Assembly: GCF_019139815.1 (NCBI RefSeq)
Contig: NZ_CP077079.1
Location: forward strand, 2,666,001-2,730,000
DNA: 64,000 nucleotides
Direction: 5' to 3'
From: Pseudomonas asgharzadehiana
GTDB taxonomy: Bacteria > Pseudomonadota > Gammaproteobacteria > Pseudomonadales > Pseudomonadaceae
Positions 35,080 through 42,883 of this stretch are shown here, in pieces. The notes beneath the pieces were generated by a model. That model was not told the origin of the DNA, did not search any database, and saw only the letters and a program-made list of their open reading frames with translations. The translations under genes and the position numbers were made by a program. Within the stretch, counting starts at the first letter, position 1. Each line of letters begins with the position of its first letter.

Positions 35080-35847
35080 ATGAGTACTGCACAGGCTGTT
35101 TATCCCGACCTTGAAGGCAAGACCGTACTGATCTCCGGGGGCGCCTCGGGTATCGGTGAATTCATGGTGCGCGCCTTTGCCGCACAAGGCGCCAAGGTGG
35201 CCTTTGTGGACCGCGCACAGAGCCAGGGCGAACGCCTGGCGGCGCTGTTGAGTTCACAGGGGCGTACGGTGGAATTCGTATGCTGCGACATCACCGACGA
35301 AATTGGCTTTCGGGCGGCAATCACGCGGTTTGAGCAGTCGCTGGGGCCGATCACGGTGTTGGTCAACAACGCGGCGAACGACGTGCGCCACACCTTGGAA
35401 GACGTTGACTCGCAGATGTTCGACCAGCTGATTGCGGTCAACCTCAAGCACGCATTTTTTGCCGCCAAGGCGGTGGTGCCCATGATGAAAGGCGCCGGCG
35501 GCGGCTCGATCATCAACCTGGGTTCGGTCGGCTGGATGATGGCCTCCGCCGGTTACCCGGTGTACGCCGCCAGCAAGGCCGCCGCGCACGGCATGACCCG
35601 CGGCCTGGCACGGGAGCTGGGGCCTCACCATATCCGCGTCAATACGCTGGTGCCCGGTTGGGTGATGACCGAAAAACAACTGGCCATGTGGGTAGATGAT
35701 GCGGCCAAGGAGCTGATCGCCCGCAGCCAGTGCATGCCCGGCAGTGTCATGCCGGAACATATCGCCAATATGGCGTTGTTTCTGGCCTCGGATGCCTCGG
35801 CGATGTGTTCGGCGCAGAATTTTATCGTCGACGGCGGCTGGGTGTAG
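35080..35847 (+). CDS. SDR aldose 1-dehydrogenase, probably L-arabinose dehydrogenase
   Basis: A 255-residue short-chain dehydrogenase that should oxidise L-arabinose to the lactone with NAD(P)+, starting the pathway. The Rossmann motif is GGASGIGEF (residues 19-27), the catalytic Ser is in NLGSVGWM, and Tyr/Lys are in YAASK. Overall it resembles Caulobacter D-xylose 1-dehydrogenase (start YPDLEGKTVLISGG, NNAANDVRH, C-terminal VDGGWV). D-xylose or D-galactose oxidation is therefore possible, but AraFGH and the shared GntR-type operator favour L-arabinose. It is transcribed apart from the main operon. Confidence 0.85.
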   Translation: MSTAQAVYPDLEGKTVLISGGASGIGEFMVRAFAAQGAKVAFVDRAQSQGERLAALLSSQGRTVEFVCCDITDEIGFRAAITRFEQSLGPITVLVNNAANDVRHTLEDVDSQMFDQLIAVNLKHAFFAAKAVVPMMKGAGGGSIINLGSVGWMMASAGYPVYAASKAAAHGMTRGLARELGPHHIRVNTLVPGWVMTEKQLAMWVDDAAKELIARSQCMPGSVMPEHIANMALFLASDASAMCSAQNFIVDGGWV

Positions 35848-35875
35848 CGCGCGACTTTCCAGACCCTGCAATCGA

Positions 35876-35911
35876 GTGTGGGAGCGGTGCTGATTCAGCG
35901 GGCTCCCGCAC
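35876..35911. repeat. REP-like hairpin after the aldose dehydrogenase
   Basis: GTGTGGGAGC (35876-35885) pairs with GCTCCCGCAC (35902-35911), ten pairs including one G-U. It is a diverged relative of the GTGGGAG repeats, in the short gap before the glutathione transferase gene. Confidence 0.45.
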
Positions 35912-35967
35912 AGCGAGTCTTTGGTTTAGTCTGGAGCGCTTCGTTGATCGCCTCAGGAGCAGTGAGC

Positions 35968-36801
35968 ATGACCGAGTACGTACCTCCCGCCGTCTGGACG
36001 TGGGACACCGAAAGCGGCGGCACCTTCGCCAGCATCAACCGGCCCATCGCCGGCGCCACCCACGACAAGGCGCTGCCGGTGGGCAAGCACCCGTTGCAAC
36101 TTTATTCCCTGGCCACGCCCAATGGGCAGAAGGTCACCATCCTCCTCGAAGAACTGCTCGCCCTGGGCCACGCGGGCGCTGAATACGACGCCTGGCTGAT
36201 CAAGATCGGCGACGGCGACCAGTTCGGCAGTGGCTTCGTGGCGGTCAACCCCAACTCGAAGATCCCCGCCTTGATGGATCACAGCGGCGCCACGCCGATT
36301 CGCGTGTTTGAGTCCGGCGCGATCCTGCAATATCTGGCCGAGAAATTCGGCGCGTTCTTTCCCAAGGAACCGGCCGCACGTGCGGAGTGTTTGTCGTGGC
36401 TGTTCTGGCAGATGGGTAGCGCGCCGTACCTGGGCGGTGGTTTCGGGCATTTCTACGCCTATGCGCCGAGCAAGATGGAGTACCCGATCAACCGTTTTGC
36501 CATGGAGACCAAGCGCCAGTTGGATGTGCTGGACAAGCGTCTGGCAGTCAGCGAATACATCGCCGGTGACGAATACACCATCGCCGACATCGCCATCTGG
36601 CCTTGGTACGGTGGCTTGGTCAAAGGCCGCTTGTATGGCGCGGCGGAATTTTTATCGGTGCATGAGTACACACATGTGCAGCGCTGGGCGGATGCGATTG
36701 ACGCGCGACCGGCGGTGCAGCGGGGGCGCCGGGTTAACCGGGTGTCGGGCGAGCTTTCAGAGCAGTTGGCCGAGCGGCATGACGCGAGTGATCTGGACTG
36801 A
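35968..36801 (+). CDS. yghU: YghU-type glutathione S-transferase
   Basis: A 277-residue glutathione transferase of the Nu/YghU class, cytoplasmic, with expected glutathione-dependent disulfide-bond or peroxide activity. The thioredoxin-like domain follows an extended N-terminus (about 45 residues) and carries NPNSKIPALMD and ESGAILQYLAEKFG, the glutathione-binding region. The helical C-terminal domain includes YTIADIAIWPWYGGL. ATG 35968 is supported by CAGGAG; the longer in-frame start lies in the preceding REP-like hairpin. It appears monocistronic and unrelated to the sugar genes. Confidence 0.9.
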   Translation: MTEYVPPAVWTWDTESGGTFASINRPIAGATHDKALPVGKHPLQLYSLATPNGQKVTILLEELLALGHAGAEYDAWLIKIGDGDQFGSGFVAVNPNSKIPALMDHSGATPIRVFESGAILQYLAEKFGAFFPKEPAARAECLSWLFWQMGSAPYLGGGFGHFYAYAPSKMEYPINRFAMETKRQLDVLDKRLAVSEYIAGDEYTIADIAIWPWYGGLVKGRLYGAAEFLSVHEYTHVQRWADAIDARPAVQRGRRVNRVSGELSEQLAERHDASDLD

Positions 36802-36813
36802 CTGAGATTCAAG

Positions 36814-36843
36814 TGTGGGAGGGGGCTTGCCCCCCCTCCCACA
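36814..36843. repeat. REP palindrome between convergent genes
   Basis: A perfect 12-bp stem (TGTGGGAGGGGG 36814-36825 with 36832-36843) and a 6-base loop CTTGCC. It lies between the glutathione transferase gene and the convergent binding-protein gene. Confidence 0.8.
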
Positions 36844-36864
36844 TTTGGAGCGGTGTATACCCGT

Positions 36865-37791
36865 TTATTTGTAGCGTTGCTCGAACACCGCCACCTGTTC
36901 GGGCTTGATCAGCTCGAACGGTACCCAAACTTCGGCTTCGATCGGTTCACCCTTGATCATCCTAATCGCCGACGCCACCGCTTGGGTGGCCTGGGCCTTG
37001 GGATCCTGGAATACCGACGCCGCCAGCATCCCGCGTTTGACCGCCGCCAGACCATCGGGCAGGCCATCGATACCGACAATCGCCACTTCGCCCTTGGCCC
37101 TGCCGGATTGCTGCAAGGCCATGGCCGCGCCAATGGCCATTTCGTCGTTGTTGGCAATGATTGCATCGAACTGCGCCCCCGCCAGCAGCCAGTTGCTGGT
37201 CAGGTCCATGCCTTTGCTGCGTTGCCATTCGGCGCTTTGCTGCTCCACTACTTTGATCCCCGGAAAGTCCTTGAGCACCTGTTTGGCGCCTTCGGTGCGG
37301 TCGTGGGTGGCGTTCTGCGCAAGGTCGCCCATGATGATCGCCACATTGCCCTTGCCGCCAAGCTTTTCGGCGAGGTAGCGCATCTGCAACTGCCCGGCCT
37401 CGATGTCATTGGAGGCCACGGTGACCACGCCCTTGGGCAGCGTGCGTTCATCCGGATGGCGGTTGACGTACACCAGCGGCGTCTTGGCGGCGACTGCGGC
37501 GCGAGTCATGTTGGCGGTGGCGGAGGTGTCCACCGGCAGCACGATCACCGCGTCGACCTTCTGGTTGAGAAAACCCTCGACCTGGTTGAGTTGGCGCACC
37601 ACGTCGCCCTGGGCATCTTCGAACTGGATCTGTACATCCTGCTGCTTGGCGGCGGCTTCCAGGCCGGTGCGCACGTAAGTCATGAAGTTATCGTCGACCT
37701 TGGCGATGCTGACGCCGATGTGATAACCGGCGAAGGTCCATTGGCTGAACAGCAGTAACAGAGTGGCAACGAGCAATGAATAGCGAGGCAT
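36865..37791 (-). CDS. Orphan sugar/polyol ABC substrate-binding protein
   Basis: A 308-residue periplasmic binding protein of the ribose/inositol (type 1) class. A signal peptide (residues 1-20, YSLLVATLLLLFSQWTFA) precedes YHIGVSIAKVDDNFMTYVR. Typical motifs are VDAVIVLPVDTSATANM and IVGIDGLPDGLAAV. No ATPase or permease gene accompanies it, so it must use a transporter encoded elsewhere, or act in sensing. It is the last gene of a three-gene unit with an Idh/MocA dehydrogenase and a TIM-barrel protein, suggesting myo-inositol or a derivative. ATG 37791 follows AAGGAA and an AACAACAA motif. Confidence 0.85.
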   Translation of the reverse strand: MPRYSLLVATLLLLFSQWTFAGYHIGVSIAKVDDNFMTYVRTGLEAAAKQQDVQIQFEDAQGDVVRQLNQVEGFLNQKVDAVIVLPVDTSATANMTRAAVAAKTPLVYVNRHPDERTLPKGVVTVASNDIEAGQLQMRYLAEKLGGKGNVAIIMGDLAQNATHDRTEGAKQVLKDFPGIKVVEQQSAEWQRSKGMDLTSNWLLAGAQFDAIIANNDEMAIGAAMALQQSGRAKGEVAIVGIDGLPDGLAAVKRGMLAASVFQDPKAQATQAVASAIRMIKGEPIEAEVWVPFELIKPEQVAVFEQRYK

Positions 37792-37804
37792 GGGGGTGTT
37801 CCTT

Positions 37805-37812
37805 TTGTTGTT
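37805..37812 (-). promoter_or_regulatory. Candidate Hfq/Crc CA motif before the orphan binding protein
   Basis: The minus strand reads AACAACAA, overlapping the last two bases of the preceding gene's stop codon and leading into AAGGAA. Confidence 0.6.
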
Positions 37813-38590
37813 ATAGGGTGAACGCTTGGCGGAAACGCGCCAGGGCCAGTTCGCTGTCGCCACTGGCCCAGCCTTCCAGGCCGACCACGCCGTTGTAGCC
37901 GATGCGATGCAAGGCCCTGGCGATGGTCGGGTAATGGATTTCGCCGGTACCGGGTTCTTTGCGCCCCGGTACATCGGCCACCTGGATTTCACCAATGGCA
38001 GGGCCCGCGCGCTGGATCAGTTCGATGAGGTTTCCCTCGCCGATCTGCGCGTGGTACAGGTCCAGGTTCATTTTCAGGTGCGGGCTGCCCACGGCTTCGA
38101 TCAACGCCAGGGTGTCGTCGGCGCGGGCGAACGGGGTGCCGGGGTGGTCGACCGCGGTGTTGAGGTTTTCCAGCAGGAATACGCGGCCGGCGTCTTCCCC
38201 CAGTCGCGCGATTTTCTCCAGGGTCTTGCAGGCGCTCAACCACATGCGTCCGGTGGTCTGGCTGACGGGCTGCACCGGCAGGCCGTCGTCACCCAGGCCG
38301 GTGCCGTGCAGGTTGAGGCTGGGGCAGTTGAGCCGCTCGGCAACACTTAAGGATTCGCGGGCGCTGTCGAGCAAGCGGCGGATGCCGTCGGGGTCGGTGA
38401 GGGTGCCGCTGATATAGCCGGTCATCGAGGTGAAATCGGCGCCAGTGGCGGCGAGGGCGTTGATGTCCTTGTCGGTCCAGCTCCAGATTTCGGCGCAAAA
38501 ACCCAGTGCATGAATGCGTTTGACGCGTTCGACGAAGGGCAGGTCGAGAAATACCATCTCGGCACTGATCGCCAGCTTGAACGGGATCAC
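37811..38590 (-). CDS. TIM-barrel sugar isomerase/epimerase (Hyi/IolE-like)
   Basis: A 259-residue cytoplasmic TIM-barrel protein of the AP endonuclease 2/sugar isomerase group. Metal-site candidates are the Glu in FLLENLNTAVDHPGTP, MNLDLYHAQIGEGN (Asp/His) and VGLEGWASGDSE (Glu). It resembles hydroxypyruvate isomerase and the inositol-pathway enzymes IolI, IolE and MocC, and the exact reaction cannot be read from sequence. The start is GTG 38590, overlapping the stop of the dehydrogenase gene (GTGA), so the two are translationally coupled and probably act in sequence. Confidence 0.82.
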   Translation of the reverse strand: MIPFKLAISAEMVFLDLPFVERVKRIHALGFCAEIWSWTDKDINALAATGADFTSMTGYISGTLTDPDGIRRLLDSARESLSVAERLNCPSLNLHGTGLGDDGLPVQPVSQTTGRMWLSACKTLEKIARLGEDAGRVFLLENLNTAVDHPGTPFARADDTLALIEAVGSPHLKMNLDLYHAQIGEGNLIELIQRAGPAIGEIQVADVPGRKEPGTGEIHYPTIARALHRIGYNGVVGLEGWASGDSELALARFRQAFTL

Positions 38591-39591
38591 AGGGTCACCG
38601 CCTGACCTTGCTCATAGGACTCGATGCAGGCGCGCGCAATCGCCAGCGCCGCTCGCGCATCTTCGCCGCTGGCCAAGGGCTTGGCGCCGCTGCGCAGGCA
38701 ATCGACAAAGTGGTTGAGCTCGGCGACGTAGGCGTCGCGCAGCAGGTCGGTGTCCAGGCGCTGAGTGTCGGCCTGGATGCCCGGTGCCAGGTAGCGCACC
38801 AGGTCGGACTCCTGCACGCCGCCCATGGTGAGCATGCCGGCGCTGCCGAACACTTCACCACGCACATCGTAGCCATACACGGCCTGGAAATTCGCCTCGG
38901 CGGTGGCAATCGCACCGTTGTCGAAGCGGATCGTGACCACGGCGGTGTCGAGCAAGCCTTTGCTTTTGTAGTCCGGGGCGATCAGCGCGTCGGCCATCAC
39001 GTGGACCTGCACCGCCTCGGCGCCGGGGTTGAGGTAGCGCAGGGTGTCAAAGTCGTGGATCAGGGTTTCCAGGAAGATCACCCATTGTGGCGACGCGGCC
39101 GGGTTGTTCAGCGCCGGGTCGCGGGTGAGCGAACGCAGCAATTGCGGTGTACCGATACGCCCGGCCAGCACATCTTGGTGGGCCGTGCGGAAGCTCTTGG
39201 CGAAGCGCCGGTTGAAGCCGACCTGCAACGGAACGCGGGCATCGGCGGCGGCGGCGATGGCGCGGTCGGCTTCATCGAGGGTGATGGCCATGGGTTTTTC
39301 GCAGAAGATCCCCTTGCCGGCGCGGGCGGCGCTGATCACCAGCTCGGCATGGCTGCGGGCAGGGGCGGCGATGATGACGCCGTCGATGTCCGGGTCGTCG
39401 ATCAACTGTTGTGGGTCGGTGTAGACCTTGTCCACGCCCAGCTCAGCGGCCAAGCGCGCGGCCTGACCGGGGGTGGGGTCGGCGATCGCTGTCAGGCGGG
39501 CACCGGCAATATGCCGCGCCGCAGTCAGGCCGTGGAAGCTGCCCATGCGACCGGCACCGATCAGGCCCAGGCGGATGTTCTGTGTACTCAT
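38587..39591 (-). CDS. Gfo/Idh/MocA-family dehydrogenase, inositol 2-dehydrogenase-like
   Basis: A 334-residue NAD(P)-dependent dehydrogenase. The N-terminal Rossmann motif is LGLIGAGRMGSFHG, the EKP motif (CEKPMAITLDEAD) carries the catalytic Lys, and the C-terminal domain includes IHDFDTLRYLNPG with the catalytic Asp/His region. The overall match is to IolG/MocA-type polyol dehydrogenases, so oxidation of an inositol or hexose hydroxyl is expected. It is first in the operon, behind a perfect sigma54 promoter. ATG 39591 is preferred to a start 16 codons upstream, which would precede the AGAAGG Shine-Dalgarno. Confidence 0.87.
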   Translation of the reverse strand: MSTQNIRLGLIGAGRMGSFHGLTAARHIAGARLTAIADPTPGQAARLAAELGVDKVYTDPQQLIDDPDIDGVIIAAPARSHAELVISAARAGKGIFCEKPMAITLDEADRAIAAAADARVPLQVGFNRRFAKSFRTAHQDVLAGRIGTPQLLRSLTRDPALNNPAASPQWVIFLETLIHDFDTLRYLNPGAEAVQVHVMADALIAPDYKSKGLLDTAVVTIRFDNGAIATAEANFQAVYGYDVRGEVFGSAGMLTMGGVQESDLVRYLAPGIQADTQRLDTDLLRDAYVAELNHFVDCLRSGAKPLASGEDARAALAIARACIESYEQGQAVTL

Positions 39592-39602
39592 GTGGTAACC
39601 CC

Positions 39603-39613
39603 TTCTTATTGTT
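39603..39613 (-). promoter_or_regulatory. Candidate Hfq/Crc CA motif before the Idh/MocA gene
   Basis: The minus strand reads AACAATAAGAA, two overlapping AAnAAnAA matches, running into AGAAGG, the Shine-Dalgarno for ATG 39591. Confidence 0.6.
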
Positions 39614-39648
39614 GACCTCAGGACGATCCTGATGGGCAAAGAGGAGGG

Positions 39649-39664
39649 AGCAAAGGCTGTGCCA
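39649..39664 (-). promoter_or_regulatory. Sigma54 (-24/-12) promoter of the polyol operon
   Basis: The minus strand reads TGGCACAGCCTTTGCT, matching TGGCAC-N5-TTGCT at every position. Transcription should start near 39638, about 47 bases before ATG 39591. The divergent neighbour encodes a sigma54 activator, and its candidate binding site lies 52-99 bases upstream of the -24 element. Confidence 0.85.
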
Positions 39665-39715
39665 ATTGATAACGCATTGATTTTATTGTGTTTTTAAAAT
39701 CGATTAAACAAAATA

Positions 39716-39763
39716 TGTTCATTTTGATGACATGCCTATACTGACATGTCAAAAACATGAACA
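39716..39763. promoter_or_regulatory. Large inverted repeat, candidate activator site (UAS)
   Basis: Two 19-base arms (39716-39734 and 39745-39763) match at 16 of 19 positions in inverted orientation around a 10-base centre. Each arm runs TGTTCAT...TGACATG toward the centre. Its distance from the sigma54 promoter suits an enhancer, and it ends 12 bases before the activator ATG, so it would also allow autoregulation. A perfect 10-bp palindrome TGACATGTCA (39742-39751) lies within it. Confidence 0.6.
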
Positions 39764-39775
39764 TGGACGCATCGG

Positions 39776-41737
39776 ATGAGCCTGGCCTTCAGCGTACAAG
39801 ACCTCGATTACCTCACGACCCTGGGGCCGGCCGCGTTGAACGACGGCCCGGTTGCCGCGCTGGAGCAGGCGTGGCGTGATTGCCAGCAGGGCCGCAGCGA
39901 ACGCCCGGCCGACGTGCGCCAAGTGATCTGGGAATCCTGGCGACGCAGTGTCGAGGCCGCTATCGACCCCGCCGACAGCCAGTACCGCTTTGTTGCGCCG
40001 CAAACCTTGGCTGCCACCCTGGCCCGCCACCGCGTACTGATCGCCGCCGCCGCACAGGTCATGCATGGCTTGCTGGCCTACAACCCGCGCGGGCACATCA
40101 ACCTCACCGATGCAGACGGCACCACCTTGTATTTCTGTGGGCTGGATATCACGCCGGTGGGCAGCCGCTTGCTGGAGTCGGTACAAGGCACCAACTGCAC
40201 CGGGCTGGCCCTGGCCGAAGACCGTCTGGTGTATGTGCTGGCCGAAGAAAACTTCGCCGTCGGCCTGCGCCAGCGCCGCATGCACTGCGCCGCCGCGCCG
40301 ATCAAAAATGCCCAGGGCCAGACCCTGGCCATGCTTACCCTCACCGCCGAACCCGGCTGGTTCCACTTCCACACCCTGGGCACCGTGCAGGCGGCGGCCG
40401 ATGCTGTCTCTCGGCAGATGGCCCTGCAAGCCTTGCTCGAAGAACAGCAAGCCATGCTCGAAGTGCTCAATGAAGGCCTCGTGGTGCTGGATGAGCGCGG
40501 CTGCATCAAGGCGCTCAACCGCTATGCCCGTCAGTTGTTCGGGGTGGGGCTGGAGCTGATTGGCAGTCCCTTCCAGCGACTGGGGCGCAGTGAGTTGAGC
40601 GATCCGCTGAGTGAGCCCGTGCGCGACCTGGATTGCACCTTCCAACTGCATGACCGCAGCCAACTCGCGTGCCTGGTCTCGGTGTGCCCGCTGGAGCAGG
40701 GCGGGGTGATTGTGTCGCTGCGCGAAAACCGGCGCATCCGTGAAATCACCCGGCGTATCGTCGGCACCCAGGCGCGCTATACGTTCGACACCATCCAGGG
40801 CACCTCGCGAGCGATCCAGGATGCGTTGCACCTGGCGCGCATCGCCAGCCGCAGTGATTCCACTACGCTGATCCTGGGAGAAAGCGGCACCGGCAAGGAG
40901 CTCTTCGCCCAGGCCATCCATAACGCCAGCGAGCGTTGCAACGGCCCGTTCGTGGCGGTCAACTGCGGCGCGATTCCCCGGGACCTGGTGCAGAGCGAAC
41001 TGTTCGGCCATGTCGAGGGCGCCTTCACCGGCTCGGCCCGTGGCGGCTCGGCGGGCAAGTTCGAACTGGCCGATGGCGGCACCATTTTTCTCGACGAAAT
41101 TGGCGACATGTCCTTCGACGCCCAGGTCAGCCTGCTGCGCGTGTTGCAAGAAGGCGAAATTGCGCGCGTCGGGGCCAAAAGCGCACGCCAAGTGGACGTG
41201 CGTATCATCGCCGCCACCCACCGCAACCTGAGCCAGGCCGTGGCGGAGGGTGCCTTTCGCGAGGACCTCTACTATCGCCTCAACGTACTGAACCTGACCG
41301 TACCGCCCCTGCGCATGCGCCGCGATGACATCCCACTGCTGGCGCGGCACTTTCTCACGCGCTGTGCACGCTCGCTGCGTAAATCGGTGCAGGGTTTTTC
41401 GCCGCAGGCATTGGCCTTGCTCTCGGCGCATGCCTGGCCGGGCAACGTGCGCGAGCTGGAAAACGCCATCGAACGGGCAACCAACCTGGCCATGAGCGAG
41501 TTGATCCAGCCCGGCGATCTGCCGTTGGACACCAAGCCTCGCCCACTGGTCCGTGCCTATGAGTCGCAACCCACGCGGGACCTGAGCAGCCACGAAATGC
41601 ACGCTATCGTCGCCGCGCTGAAAAACACCAGCGGCAATATCCGCCTGGCCGCTCAACAGCTGAACGTGTCGCGGGGTGGGCTGTATAACAAGATGAGTCG
41701 GTTTGGGTTGAGTGCCGGGGATTTTCGGGGCGGATGA
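39776..41737 (+). CDS. AcoR-type sigma54-dependent activator
   Basis: A 653-residue enhancer-binding protein: N-terminal GAF-like sensor (about residues 60-215), PAS-like domain (about 225-320), AAA+ domain (about 335-560) and a C-terminal Fis-type HTH (GNIRLAAQQLNVSRGGLYNKM split as NIRLAAQQLN and VSRGGLYNKM). Walker A is GESGTGKE, Walker B IFLDEIGDM, and the sigma54-contact loop reads GAFTGS rather than the common GAFTGA. There is no receiver domain, so it responds to a ligand. Divergent from the sigma54-dependent polyol operon, it is almost certainly its activator. Confidence 0.93.
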   Translation: MSLAFSVQDLDYLTTLGPAALNDGPVAALEQAWRDCQQGRSERPADVRQVIWESWRRSVEAAIDPADSQYRFVAPQTLAATLARHRVLIAAAAQVMHGLLAYNPRGHINLTDADGTTLYFCGLDITPVGSRLLESVQGTNCTGLALAEDRLVYVLAEENFAVGLRQRRMHCAAAPIKNAQGQTLAMLTLTAEPGWFHFHTLGTVQAAADAVSRQMALQALLEEQQAMLEVLNEGLVVLDERGCIKALNRYARQLFGVGLELIGSPFQRLGRSELSDPLSEPVRDLDCTFQLHDRSQLACLVSVCPLEQGGVIVSLRENRRIREITRRIVGTQARYTFDTIQGTSRAIQDALHLARIASRSDSTTLILGESGTGKELFAQAIHNASERCNGPFVAVNCGAIPRDLVQSELFGHVEGAFTGSARGGSAGKFELADGGTIFLDEIGDMSFDAQVSLLRVLQEGEIARVGAKSARQVDVRIIAATHRNLSQAVAEGAFREDLYYRLNVLNLTVPPLRMRRDDIPLLARHFLTRCARSLRKSVQGFSPQALALLSAHAWPGNVRELENAIERATNLAMSELIQPGDLPLDTKPRPLVRAYESQPTRDLSSHEMHAIVAALKNTSGNIRLAAQQLNVSRGGLYNKMSRFGLSAGDFRGG

Positions 41738-41905
41738 GAGGGTATGGCGCAACTCTGCGCTGGCGGGTGCCGGTCGGCGCACTATAGGATGGGATGGTTG
41801 GTTGATCTGGTTCGATGTCGGCAAGCGCCGTGCGACGTTGCGCCCGGTTCTGCCGGCTGGGTAGCAAGAAACCTATTGAGTAGTCAGATCTAAGGAGAGA
41901 TCCCG

Positions 41906-42430
41906 ATGCCCCGCGAAGTTGAACCCATTATGTGCGTACCCGTCCCCTCGAGGTCCGGCATTACCCACCTTTACACGTCAACGAACCTGACAGACGCTTT
42001 TGCGATCCGGCTCCCGGTGGGCACATCGAGCAACCCGGATTTGCTGGCTCGATTCATCCTTTTCCACCAGCCGTCCTGGATCGGATGGCTCCTGAAAGTG
42101 CGAGACACTCTCGTTGTGTGTCTGGGGCTCAAGACAGCCAAGCATCTGGCATCACTGGCTGATCGGGTTGGCCCCTTCAAGGTCTACAGCACGAACCAGA
42201 CTGAAATCGTGTTGGGAGAGGACGACATGCACCTCGACTTCCGGATATCGGTCCTGTGTTCTGAAGAGGCAGAGGCGGAAGGCAGTCGCCAACTGGTTTT
42301 TTCAACCGTGGTCCAGTGCCACAACCGTCTGGGCCGGGCCTACCTCTTCGTGATCGCCCCCTTTCACCGTTTGGTCGTCAAGGCCAGCCTGCGCCGTGCC
42401 GCACGCATCGGTTGGCCTCTGGCTGGCTGA
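41906..42430 (+). CDS. DUF2867-family protein
   Basis: A 174-residue cytoplasmic protein matching the DUF2867 pattern: central LARFILFHQPSWIGWLLKVRDTLV split here as ARFILFHQPSW and LLKVRDTLV, and a C-terminal FHRLVVKASLRRAARIGWP. The family probably has a START/SRPBCC-like fold, and its biochemical role is unknown. The ATG follows a strong AAGGAGAG. It uses more mixed codons than the flanking genes and appears monocistronic, with no functional hint from neighbours. Confidence 0.75.
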   Translation: MPREVEPIMCVPVPSRSGITHLYTSTNLTDAFAIRLPVGTSSNPDLLARFILFHQPSWIGWLLKVRDTLVVCLGLKTAKHLASLADRVGPFKVYSTNQTEIVLGEDDMHLDFRISVLCSEEAEAEGSRQLVFSTVVQCHNRLGRAYLFVIAPFHRLVVKASLRRAARIGWPLAG

Positions 42431-42454
42431 GTCGGTGTGGCTTGGCTGCCGCAG

Positions 42455-42562
42455 ACAATGTGGGAGGGGGCTTGCTCCCGATAGCGGTGGGTCAGTTGAA
42501 ATTTACTGAGCTGACCCACCGCAATCGGGAGCAAGTCGAATCGTCGCACCGCCCCTCCCACA
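42455..42562. repeat. REPIN: two inverted REPs forming a 108-base palindrome
   Basis: Three nested stems: 42455-42467 with 42550-42562 (13 bp), CTTGCTCCCGAT 42469-42480 with 42522-42533 (12 bp), and GCGGTGGGTCAG 42482-42493 with 42509-42520 (12 bp), around a 15-base loop. This is the classic doublet of two REPs in opposite orientation, a non-autonomous element moved by RAYT transposases. It lies between convergent genes. No RAYT gene is in the window. Confidence 0.85.
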
Positions 42563-42574
42563 TTTGAACTGAGT

Positions 42575-42874
42575 TTAGGCCGAGGGCTTCATGCACTCGA
42601 TAGAGCGATCCACTGTGGTCCTGGCAATCTCCAGCAAATGCCACACCGCCAGAATCTTCGCGCGCTGAGGATTGTCGAGTGCCTCGCCGCAATCCAGCGC
42701 AGTTGCCGAAGCACTGTCGAGCAAACTGGCGGTGTAGAGCAGAGCATCTTCGAAGCTCAGGTCTTCGTTGATGGCGTGAAAGCCTTGGGTGGGCAAATAG
42801 TGGTCGATGGCGCGGTTAAAGGCGGCACGGTCTTTGGCGGGGTCGCGGGGTGGGTCGGGTAGGACTTTATTCAT
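42575..42874 (-). CDS. Small DUF3077/DUF6124-type protein
   Basis: A 99-residue soluble protein common in Pseudomonas, of unknown function. The N-terminal part is variable and Pro-rich (MNKVLPDPPRDPAK). The C-terminal half is a predicted helical pair (LSFEDALLYTASLLDSASATA and RAKILAVWHLLEIARTTVDR). The two small DUF families are alike and I cannot choose firmly between them. ATG 42874 follows AATAGGAG. It is preceded by a structured leader with an upstream ORF (42885-43004) that ends on the Shine-Dalgarno. It is transcribed in the same direction as rtcR, about 380 bases downstream, and no link is implied. Confidence 0.75.
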   Translation of the reverse strand: MNKVLPDPPRDPAKDRAAFNRAIDHYLPTQGFHAINEDLSFEDALLYTASLLDSASATALDCGEALDNPQRAKILAVWHLLEIARTTVDRSIECMKPSA

Positions 42875-42883
42875 TGTGTAACT

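Noticed and set aside
39749..41824. A 691-codon minus-strand frame opposite the sigma54 activator gene
   Set aside because: Antisense to a complete AAA+ regulator with all motifs; no Shine-Dalgarno and no recognisable family.
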